A stretch of DNA of 22,555 nt from Balneolaceae bacterium (lineage in GTDB: Bacteria > Bacteroidota > Rhodothermia > Balneolales > Balneolaceae): NCBI GenBank assembly GCA_007129085.1, contig SKWF01000271.1, positions 1-22,555 on the forward strand. The letters run 5' to 3'. A program made the translations under genes and the position numbers. Position 1 is the stretch's first letter. Each line of letters opens with the position of its first letter. The notes under the pieces are model-generated. The model was not told the origin of the DNA. It did not search any database and was given only the letters and a program-made list of their open reading frames with translations. Below, piece by piece: positions 8,566 through 15,745 of the stretch.

Positions 8566-9378
8566 ATGCTATATCACAAAAAATTCTTGAACGATCCCGA
8601 TAAAGACTGGGTGATTTTCATCCATGGAGCCGGAGGTTCATCATCTATCTGGTTCAAACAAGTTCGGGCATATCAAGAGGAGTTTAATGTAATTCTGGTT
8701 GATTTAAGGGGGCATGGGAAATCGAAAGAGATGAGTACCATGAAAAAATATTACAAAGAGAAATATTCATTTAAGACCGTCAGCCGTGATGTTATTGAGG
8801 TTTTGAATCAAAATGATATTGATAGCGCACATTTTGTAGGCGTATCACTTGGAACTATCATTATTCGAACCATTGCCGATATGGAGCCCGGAAAAGTAAA
8901 ATCAGCGGTTATGTGCGGGGCCATCACACGTCTTGATACACGATCACGCATTTTGGTATGGCTGGGACATACATTTAAGAAAGTAGTACCATTTATTTGG
9001 CTTTATAAGCTTTTTGCCTGGGTTATTATGCCTAAGAAAAACCATCAGGAATCGCGTAGTATGTTTATTCAGGATGCTAAAGATTTAGCTAAAAAAGAAT
9101 TCCTAAAGTGGTTTAGACTAACTTACGATGTAAATCCACTTCTGCGATATTTTAAAGAGAAAGAGATGCAGAATCCTACGTTATACGTAATGGGGGAAGA
9201 AGATCATATGTTTTTACCACCTGTTCAAAAAATGGTAAAAGACTTTGAACGTAGCAGCCTGGAAGTCATCCCCGATTGCGGTCATGTTTGCAACATAGAG
9301 CAACCGGATCTGTTTAACGAGATCTCTATAAAATTTCTTCTCAAGAATGCGTCGCACCCCGTTGAAGAGACTGCTTAA
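8566..9378 (+). CDS. alpha/beta-fold hydrolase
   Basis: 270 residues with all active-site parts of the alpha/beta hydrolase fold. These are the oxyanion loop H20-G-A-G-G, the nucleophile elbow G-V-S94-L-G, the acid D213 in GEEDHMF and the histidine H240 in CGHVCNIEQP. The sequence VDLRGHGKSK after the second strand is typical. A basic, aromatic insertion (about 125-165, with VVPFIWLYKLFAWVIM) probably forms a lid and may touch the membrane. There is no signal peptide, so it is cytoplasmic. The substrate cannot be told; esterase, lipase and C-C hydrolase remain possible. It is transcribed alone and converges with the secretin gene, whose stop is only 7 bases away. It contrasts with the neighbouring fusion protein, which has lost its serine. 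Confidence 0.88.
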   Translation: MLYHKKFLNDPDKDWVIFIHGAGGSSSIWFKQVRAYQEEFNVILVDLRGHGKSKEMSTMKKYYKEKYSFKTVSRDVIEVLNQNDIDSAHFVGVSLGTIIIRTIADMEPGKVKSAVMCGAITRLDTRSRILVWLGHTFKKVVPFIWLYKLFAWVIMPKKNHQESRSMFIQDAKDLAKKEFLKWFRLTYDVNPLLRYFKEKEMQNPTLYVMGEEDHMFLPPVQKMVKDFERSSLEVIPDCGHVCNIEQPDLFNEISIKFLLKNASHPVEETA

Positions 9379-9385
9379 GTTGGTT

Positions 9386-11251
9386 CTAACGGGCGTTCAT
9401 GTCAAGTCGGCGTTCTTCCCTAATCAATCGCGACAGCCATGCTTCTTGTTGCCTGTCAAGCTGTATTTCCCGAAGATAGCTAATTGCCTCATCGGGTCCT
9501 TCAAAACCCTTATAGGCCACGAAGTAATAATCTGTAGCCGGATTATAGAGCATATGGGCGTTAAACCCTTCATCACGGAATGAATGATACAGGCGGTTTG
9601 CATTATCTTCTACCTGAAAAGCTCCACCAATTACGTAAAAGTTAAGGTGATCGTAATCTCCGTTCATGTTCTCCATTTTCATTGAACGCCATTCACCGGC
9701 ATAATCAGAGATGCTCATCTGGTCGAGTTGAGCCTGGGTTAAGCCTCGAGTCTCTGCCCGTGCACGTAGTTCATCCATATTAACAGCCATTTGCTGAACT
9801 GCCTGAATTTCAAATCGGGGACGTTCCTCTTCTTGCTCTTCTACATCCAACTGTGATTCCGCTGTACTTTCGATACTCATATCAGGAATGGCTGGTTCAA
9901 CAGGTGATTCAGGAATAGTTGTTGGCGGCACAGGAGATTGATCACTTATGTAATTCATTTGATTTCTGTGCCGATCTTGTGCCTCCCCCATGAGTTCGCC
10001 CTGCGACCTGAATGCCCTGGCCAATCGCTGATCAATAGGTTCTTCAAGCTCAGCCTGTAACAAAACAATTAACTCAGATTCTGTTTGGCTCGTAGAATTA
10101 TATCCAAAGAGATATTTGAGACCAAAAAACCATCCCGGAAGATCTTTTAAAATCGGAATTCCACGTCGTACTTGGTTCTCCTCTGTTCTGTAAAGACCGG
10201 CAATAACCGTGCTTTCGCCATCCAACAACAACGCATGTGTATTTGCTTCCTGTTTACTAATTACAGTGCTAACAGGATCGGGTTGTGCAGAAGAACGTTC
10301 TGCTTCCAATTCAAGATAGATCATAGTTGTATCTTCAACTTCAACAATTTGAGGTACAACCCGTAGAATAGTACCCGTGCTGAAAAATTGATCTGTAACG
10401 TTTCCGGCAAAATCTCTCTGCTTAATTGAGAAATCTTCACCAACTTGAATTCTACCCTCTTCCCCATCCATTACTTTCACACTTGGAGTAGCAAGAATTT
10501 TACCCAAATTGTCTGCCTCAAAAGCACTAAATAAGGCTTGAACGCTAATGCCGCCACCTACATCGCCAAAATTTATAACTGAGTTAAATACATTTTGTGA
10601 TACACTTTGAGCACCAACAGAACTAACAGATACAAACTCATCTCCCCACTCTCCACTTGGGATGTTTTCCGAGCTTCCATCACCGAAGAAATCGCGAATG
10701 TTGTCTGGCACAGCGTTGGTCAGTGTTGACCAGTCTACACCAATTTCGCGAAGGGCACTTCTGTCCCCTTCAAAAAATGTAGCATTAATTCTTACTTCAC
10801 GGGTTTTTGTAGTGATGTTAAGATCGTCAAGTGCTGTAGGTTGGGCTGTAGCCCGTGCGTCATCAGGTTGATCCGGTGCCATCTGCCTATCAGCCTCCTC
10901 TTGTGTTACAATTTCAAAAAAGTCAGGTGAGTCGAGCACCACTAAATTTTTAATTCGCATTATGTAGTTCAACGCATCCTTCCAGTGCATGGGAGGTAAT
11001 GACACACCGATAGCACCTGTAGTACCTGTACGATCGAGTATAAACTTATTTTCGCTGTCTTGTGCATAGGTACTTAGTACTTCAATTGCATCCTGAAAAT
11101 CGGTACCTCGATCAAACGAAATTACCTCTTCGGGATTAACATATTCCCTTGGCACTTGATCCTGTACTTGTGCAACACTCTGCATAGAAAGTCCAAAGCT
11201 TAAAAATAGTAACAGTATCAGTAATCGGGTCATATAGTTGTTATAAATCAT
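9386..11251 (-). CDS. PilQ/GspD-type secretin with C-terminal SPOR domain
   Basis: 621 residues. A signal peptide (cleavage near SVAQ) is followed by a short STN/N0-like domain (about 45-110, with LDRTGTTGAIGVSLPPMHWKDAL). A linker leads straight into the secretin beta-barrel domain (about 150-400), with EVRINATFFEGD, ILATPSVKVMDGEEG, RVVPQI and the conserved end GIPILKDLPGWFFGLKYLFG. A proline/acid-rich linker (about 430-490) precedes a SPOR domain (about 545-615, FYVIGGAFQVEDNANRLY). Secretins form the outer-membrane gate of type IV pili and type II secretion. SPOR domains bind glycan strands stripped of stem peptides. I see neither the AMIN domains of usual PilQ nor an N1/KH repeat. The start overlaps the PilO-PilP stop (ATGA), so translation is coupled. 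An ATG six codons in (MTRLL) is an alternative start. It is the last gene of the operon. Confidence 0.88.
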   Translation of the reverse strand: MIYNNYMTRLLILLLFLSFGLSMQSVAQVQDQVPREYVNPEEVISFDRGTDFQDAIEVLSTYAQDSENKFILDRTGTTGAIGVSLPPMHWKDALNYIMRIKNLVVLDSPDFFEIVTQEEADRQMAPDQPDDARATAQPTALDDLNITTKTREVRINATFFEGDRSALREIGVDWSTLTNAVPDNIRDFFGDGSSENIPSGEWGDEFVSVSSVGAQSVSQNVFNSVINFGDVGGGISVQALFSAFEADNLGKILATPSVKVMDGEEGRIQVGEDFSIKQRDFAGNVTDQFFSTGTILRVVPQIVEVEDTTMIYLELEAERSSAQPDPVSTVISKQEANTHALLLDGESTVIAGLYRTEENQVRRGIPILKDLPGWFFGLKYLFGYNSTSQTESELIVLLQAELEEPIDQRLARAFRSQGELMGEAQDRHRNQMNYISDQSPVPPTTIPESPVEPAIPDMSIESTAESQLDVEEQEEERPRFEIQAVQQMAVNMDELRARAETRGLTQAQLDQMSISDYAGEWRSMKMENMNGDYDHLNFYVIGGAFQVEDNANRLYHSFRDEGFNAHMLYNPATDYYFVAYKGFEGPDEAISYLREIQLDRQQEAWLSRLIREERRLDMNAR

Positions 11252-12099
11252 CGTTGCACCTCTAACGTTATTAAATCGATTATTCCACCTTTATTGAGTC
11301 TGAAAGTTACCTCTCCGGCATTCATATCAATCGTTTCTAACCTGCCGAGATATACTTCATCGTTTTCGCGAAGTGTTACCAGTTGCCCATTTTGGTGTTG
11401 TAAGTAAACTCTTCCGCTGCCAATCCCCACAAGTCGACTCTCTTCTGCATCTAAAAGATCATCTTCATTAGGTTCTACATTACGTATAAGCGGATAAAAA
11501 GGATTGTTTTGTGAAATTTGTACAGCCTGAGCTACCCCGGGTGTTCCCTCAGTAGAAAAAGCATTCTGATTATCATAGAAACTTTGCAGGTGAAAGCTAA
11601 AATTCACTGTGCCATAACGGCCTACCTCATTAATGGGTGTAATAGTAATATCATCAATTTTTTGAACCGGTGGGCTATGTTCTATACGTGAAATAAAATT
11701 CAGCACGGCACGATAACTGCCACTCCCTGTAATTTGAGATTGTAGTACCCCGTATTGATCTGTAGATGTAGAATCATTAAAAACATAATCAAATTCTACA
11801 GGGTCTGTTGAACTGATTATAGAGAGGAAGCGATACACTCTGTCGGGGTTATTATTATCAAATAGTGTTTTATCATACTCTTCAATAAATCTTTCAGATT
11901 CTTCAAACCGCTCTCTGAGTGCCGGTAGCTCTGCTGCCGTTTGTTGTTTGGTTTGAAGTTCAGTTTCTACCTGTTCCAGATCTTCTTCAAGTTCCTCTAT
12001 TTGTGGAATCTGAAAAAACATGATATAAGCATAGCCTCCCCCCAGCAGAAGTGCTAAAACCATAAAAAGTATAATCGTATTTCGTATTGCGTATGACAT
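11248..12099 (-). CDS. PilO-PilP fusion, pilus alignment-complex protein
   Basis: 283 residues. One membrane helix (about 8-29) is followed by a coiled coil (EELEEDLEQVETELQTKQQ, about 34-75) and a PilO-type ferredoxin-like domain (about 85-180, with GSYRAVLNFISRIEHSPPV and TPINEVGRYGTVNFSFHL). The last 85 residues differ. NPFYPL (about 199-204) and then VGIGSGRVYL and NDEVYLGRLETIDMNAGEVTFRL resemble the beta domain of PilP, normally a separate lipoprotein that links PilO to the secretin. Here no lipobox is needed, because the domain hangs from PilO. The gene starts 3 bases after the PilM-PilN stop and overlaps the secretin start, so the order equals pilM-N-O-P-Q. The PilO part is secure; the PilP part is inferred from motif and position. 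Confidence 0.8.
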   Translation of the reverse strand: MSYAIRNTIILFMVLALLLGGGYAYIMFFQIPQIEELEEDLEQVETELQTKQQTAAELPALRERFEESERFIEEYDKTLFDNNNPDRVYRFLSIISSTDPVEFDYVFNDSTSTDQYGVLQSQITGSGSYRAVLNFISRIEHSPPVQKIDDITITPINEVGRYGTVNFSFHLQSFYDNQNAFSTEGTPGVAQAVQISQNNPFYPLIRNVEPNEDDLLDAEESRLVGIGSGRVYLQHQNGQLVTLRENDEVYLGRLETIDMNAGEVTFRLNKGGIIDLITLEVQR

Positions 12100-12102
12100 T
12101 TA

Positions 12103-13791
12103 CTACTGATTTAACATTTGCTGAAAATCACTGGCAGCACCAGGTGTGAATCGACTTTCATCATCAATTACTTCACGAATCATCATCGTGAATAAATACA
12201 CATCCCGTTCACGTATTTCTTGTTTTCGTACATTTAACAACGTGACCGCACTAAATTCTTCAGCCAGTTCAGGAATTCGATCACGCTGAAGGGAGTAACC
12301 ATCTACCATAATAACATCATTATTTTGGCGAAATGAGTTAATCCATAATCCGTTTACCCGACTTGCCGCCCGATTGAACTCATCTATTGTAACAGTCCAC
12401 CGAATATTATCTTCGCTAAGCTCAGTTAAAAGCCCCAACTGTTCCTGCATTAATTCAAGCTGTTCAGTAAGCATGTTTACTTCATCAACAGCCGGATCCA
12501 GTGCCAGGCTTTGTGCTTCGGTTCTATCGTACTGCAGCTGAAGTGAATCAATTTCAGCGGCATACTGTTGGTAAAAGTGGTTTAATATAACCGGACTAAT
12601 GCCTATTAAAATAAGTAGTATAACGCCATGCCACTGTAATTTAAAAATCTTCTGTTGATCTTCTACATACTTTGGCAGAAACGAAAGATTAATAAAGTCT
12701 GTCAGCTCAGAGTCAGCCGCAACACAAGCCACCCCAACAGTTGTTGTATATGCTGATATAGACTCTTCAAGCTCTTCATTAAACTGAACTTTCTCGTCGT
12801 TGAATGTAAAGTCTTCAATGACAATATCCGTAAAGCTTGATCGGAAAAAGTCGAGCAGTTTATCCCCTTTGGTATTGTTAAATACAATAAGGCGATCCAG
12901 ACCTGGAACTTCACCTGTATCGAGCTGGAAAAGTATTTTTGAAAAAATAGTGTTTAGAAAATTTTTCTGGTCGGCTCCTTCATTAATTACCGGTGAAATT
13001 TGCAGAATTTTACCTCCGCTCATAAATACCAATCGGCACTTATCTTTTCCTACCTGCAGCAATCCGGTTATGCTTTCATCATCTGATACATAGTGTTGCT
13101 TGTATAACCCAATCATTACGGATTCATCTGCAACTGTATCTCTGATGAAATATTTTTCATTAAACTCTTCAGCGGTGCTATTTACGAGCTGAAGCATTCG
13201 AGATTCTGCATCAGAGGAAGCGAGAACCAGAGTATCATCATCCCTTATATGATAATCATATAGATCAGGGTTGGGTATTCCACCATAAATTGCCTGGAGT
13301 TTTTCGTGTATATACTCCTGCAGTTGCTTCTTTTTCATATCAGAAAAGTCAGCGTCTTTCAACAACTGGTAGATACTGTCGCCGGCAGGAACATTTAGCC
13401 CTAATACAACTTTCTGTTTTTCAAATGTAGATAGGTAATCATAGAGTAGCATTTCATTGGATGATGGTGCTGCAGCTTCTGCAGCCAAATCCAAGTCATC
13501 ATCATCCTCGAAACCTTCATCAATTTCACCTAAATCTATTTCGTCTAACCCGGTGCCCGTCTCCTCTTCATCATCATCCAAACCAAAAACTAAATCCGCA
13601 TCATCTTCTACATCATCAAAAACATCATCAGAAGTAAGTTCGGGCTCATCTTCTGGTTTCTCAATTGGGGTGATGAGCTTAAGCTTACGCAAACTTTTAA
13701 CATGCACTTGCTTTTTAACAACCTCTACATGTGCAACCCGAAGCAGATCACCATCTAAACTAATTCCAATAAATTCTTTTGATGTAAACAT
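12103..13791 (-). CDS. PilM-PilN fusion with acidic insertion (GspL-like layout)
   Basis: 562 residues. The cytoplasmic part (about 1-365) starts like an actin-fold PilM (FIGISLDGDLLRVAHVEV) and continues with a PilM-type core (LLQVGKDKCRLVFMSGGK, SAYTTTVGVACVA). Residues 44-105 are an insertion in which 32 of 62 residues are Asp or Glu. At about 366 comes FINLSFLP, the INLLP-type sequence by which PilN normally docks into PilM. A membrane helix (about 386-403), a coiled coil and a PilN-type periplasmic domain (NRAASRVNGLWINSFRQNNDVIMVDGY) follow. In most bacteria these are two proteins; only GspL of type II secretion is built like this. The gene lies 3 bases after the pilT-like stop and 3 bases before the PilO-PilP start. 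It should couple the motor ATPases to the periplasmic complex. Confidence 0.85.
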   Translation of the reverse strand: MFTSKEFIGISLDGDLLRVAHVEVVKKQVHVKSLRKLKLITPIEKPEDEPELTSDDVFDDVEDDADLVFGLDDDEEETGTGLDEIDLGEIDEGFEDDDDLDLAAEAAAPSSNEMLLYDYLSTFEKQKVVLGLNVPAGDSIYQLLKDADFSDMKKKQLQEYIHEKLQAIYGGIPNPDLYDYHIRDDDTLVLASSDAESRMLQLVNSTAEEFNEKYFIRDTVADESVMIGLYKQHYVSDDESITGLLQVGKDKCRLVFMSGGKILQISPVINEGADQKNFLNTIFSKILFQLDTGEVPGLDRLIVFNNTKGDKLLDFFRSSFTDIVIEDFTFNDEKVQFNEELEESISAYTTTVGVACVAADSELTDFINLSFLPKYVEDQQKIFKLQWHGVILLILIGISPVILNHFYQQYAAEIDSLQLQYDRTEAQSLALDPAVDEVNMLTEQLELMQEQLGLLTELSEDNIRWTVTIDEFNRAASRVNGLWINSFRQNNDVIMVDGYSLQRDRIPELAEEFSAVTLLNVRKQEIRERDVYLFTMMIREVIDDESRFTPGAASDFQQMLNQ

Positions 13792-13794
13792 ATA

Positions 13795-15042
13795 TTAAAA
13801 GTCCAGATCGTTAAAAAGCTGCTGCAGTCTTTTCTTATTGTTGGCATTATTGGCCGCTTCTTCCATCGTAATTTTTCCGGCATCATGTAACCGTTTTAGA
13901 TCCTGCTCCATAGTAATCATCCCTTTTTCGCTACCTTCGGAAAGCATCTGGTAAATTTCATTAATATTATTATTGCGAATAGCAGCGCGAATAGAAGGTG
14001 TTACCAGCAAGACCTCTTTCGCCAGTACACGTTTACCATCACGACTCGGTACGAGTTTTTGACTTATAACACACGTTAATACATCAGCCAGTCTCGATCG
14101 AACTCGATTTTGCTCCTCCGTTGGAACCTCACCCAAAATTCTTTCGATACTCTCCATTGCTGAGGATGTGTGAAGTGTTCCAAATGTTTTGTGACCGGAA
14201 TCGGTAATTTCAAGTGCCGTCATTATGGTTTCAGGATCACGAAGCTCACCAATAACAATAATATCGGGATCTTGACGCAAAGCCTGAATTGCTCCGTGTT
14301 TAAAAGAGATAACATCTCTGCCCACCTCCCTGTGGCGAACGACTGATCGGATTGGTTCATGAATCAATTCAACAGGTGAGGCGATAATAACAATATGAGA
14401 ATCTACAGTACGGTTATTGGCATCAATAATAGTATCAAGTGTACTGGATTTACCCGAACCGGTGATACCTGTTATTAATGTTAACCCATATTTGTAATAC
14501 TTTAAACTGAGTGCTTTGGCAATTTCAGGGTGAACTCCCAGTGTTTTGAAAGGCCTGATCTCAGCATCAATTTTTCTCATGTTTAGAGCCAGGTGTTCGA
14601 GATCGAAATATATATTTGCTCTGAATCTATAATCTACGCCATCATCGCCTTTGACAGTGTATGAAAAGTCTAAATTGCGGTCTTCGATTAAGCTTTTACG
14701 TTGTGATGCGGTAATGATGTTGTGAAGAAGAACATCGGTCTCCCGATAGCTCAGATCATCTTTAAGATCGATAGGTTTCTTTTTCCCGAAAACTCTGTAC
14801 CAAATTTTACCGTCACAACCTCTACCACCTAAATCAATGTCAGACGCATCGGTTTTTTTCATGTAGGTCAAAAAAGAATGAACCGTTTTTCGCAATTCAC
14901 TTCTTTTATCTTCATCAATAGAATCTACAGCAACACCCAGTTTGGCATGATAATCCATACCCCTGAGTGATTCCGGCATACTTTCTATAATGGGAGTCGT
15001 AATTTCTCTAACACCCTTTAACGACAACGTAGATGATGACAT
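13795..15042 (-). CDS. PilT-like type IV pilus ATPase with altered Asp box
   Basis: 415 residues. An N-terminal PAS-like region (about 1-160) is followed by the RecA-type motor domain of the PilT/PilU/VirB11 family. Walker A is G192-I-T-G-S-G-K198-S, with Ile where Pro is usual. Walker B is DPDIIVIGE266LRD with the catalytic glutamate, and the His box is SGHKTFGTLHTSSA. The Asp box, normally IEDPIE, reads I-A221-S222-P223-V-E225, so two acidic residues are lost. ALREDPD reads ALRQDPD. The C-terminal half (VRSRLADVLTCVISQKLVP, GMITMEQDLKRL) is typical of PilT. PilT hexamers retract pili. The changes suggest altered nucleotide handling or a PilU-like helper role. It lies 192 bases after the cyclic-nucleotide-binding gene and 3 bases before the PilM-PilN gene. 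Confidence 0.88.
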   Translation of the reverse strand: MSSSTLSLKGVREITTPIIESMPESLRGMDYHAKLGVAVDSIDEDKRSELRKTVHSFLTYMKKTDASDIDLGGRGCDGKIWYRVFGKKKPIDLKDDLSYRETDVLLHNIITASQRKSLIEDRNLDFSYTVKGDDGVDYRFRANIYFDLEHLALNMRKIDAEIRPFKTLGVHPEIAKALSLKYYKYGLTLITGITGSGKSSTLDTIIDANNRTVDSHIVIIASPVELIHEPIRSVVRHREVGRDVISFKHGAIQALRQDPDIIVIGELRDPETIMTALEITDSGHKTFGTLHTSSAMESIERILGEVPTEEQNRVRSRLADVLTCVISQKLVPSRDGKRVLAKEVLLVTPSIRAAIRNNNINEIYQMLSEGSEKGMITMEQDLKRLHDAGKITMEEAANNANNKKRLQQLFNDLDF

Positions 15043-15234
15043 ATAAACCTATTTTCTAGAATCTAATAAAGCACCTTTATGGACTATTATAGAGCTTTCA
15101 GTTGATAGTTTGTTACAAATTAATTCTGATAAACATGCGAGTAAATATTTTAGGACATCAAGTACAGTAATTAATGTAAATAATTGACAAGCAATGAGTT
15201 TAAGAGCATCGGTTCTAATTCAGAATAGTCACTC

Positions 15235-15732
15235 CTATTCTTGGTTTAAAATGCGTTTTTTTAGTTTAAACAACTGAATATTCATGTTGTGAATTTTTTT
15301 CTGCTGAATTTCAATAATATTCTTAGTAAAAATATTGAACAATTTTTCCGGCCGGCGTCTAAAATAATTTAATGCCACATATCGCTCATATTTCAATAGT
15401 ATGGTGTCATTTTCGCAAATTACTTTTGCCATCCTGTTATTTTTACTGAATAGAAAAGTTTCTCCCAAAAAGCTGCCTTTACCGAGTTTTGCAAGTTCAA
15501 TGTTCTCTTTCCAAATGGAAACATTTCCTGCTGCAATAAGATATGCTGAATTGACGTACTCCTCTTCATTAATAATTACATCTCCCATCACAAAACGCTC
15601 TTCTTCGCCCGATTTTAGAAAATCTAAAATATCTTCATGGTGAAAGTTATGCAGAAGCTGCGGTGGGGTTTTTAACAAATCCCGAATGTGCTTTTTTAAT
15701 ATTTGTGACTCATTATTCTGAAGATCTTCCAT
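15235..15732 (-). CDS. stand-alone cyclic-nucleotide-binding-type (cNMP) domain protein
   Basis: 165 residues from the ATG at 15732. A longer frame to 15780 would overlap the pilB-like gene by 35 bases and has no better start. The domain fits the CRP/cAMP-binding fold: ILDFLKSGEEERFVMGDVIINEEEYVNSAYLIAAGNVSIW, then the phosphate-binding cassette GSFLGETFLFSKNNRMAKV. Gly, Glu and the Arg-x-Ala pattern of ligand-binding members are kept. A helical tail of basic residues ends the protein (QLFKLKKRILNQE). It has no helix-turn-helix and therefore is not a transcription factor of the Crp type. It sits 13 bases after the PilB ATPase gene, which suggests post-translational control of the pilus motor by a nucleotide second messenger. 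The ligand is not determined. Confidence 0.8.
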   Translation of the reverse strand: MEDLQNNESQILKKHIRDLLKTPPQLLHNFHHEDILDFLKSGEEERFVMGDVIINEEEYVNSAYLIAAGNVSIWKENIELAKLGKGSFLGETFLFSKNNRMAKVICENDTILLKYERYVALNYFRRRPEKLFNIFTKNIIEIQQKKIHNMNIQLFKLKKRILNQE

Positions 15733-15745
15733 AAAATTGTCTTTT

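Noticed and set aside
13457..13798. 113-codon serine-rich plus-strand ORF
   Set aside because: It is the reverse complement of the GAT/GAA-rich acidic insertion of the PilM-PilN gene. Its Ser repeats mirror Asp/Glu codons.
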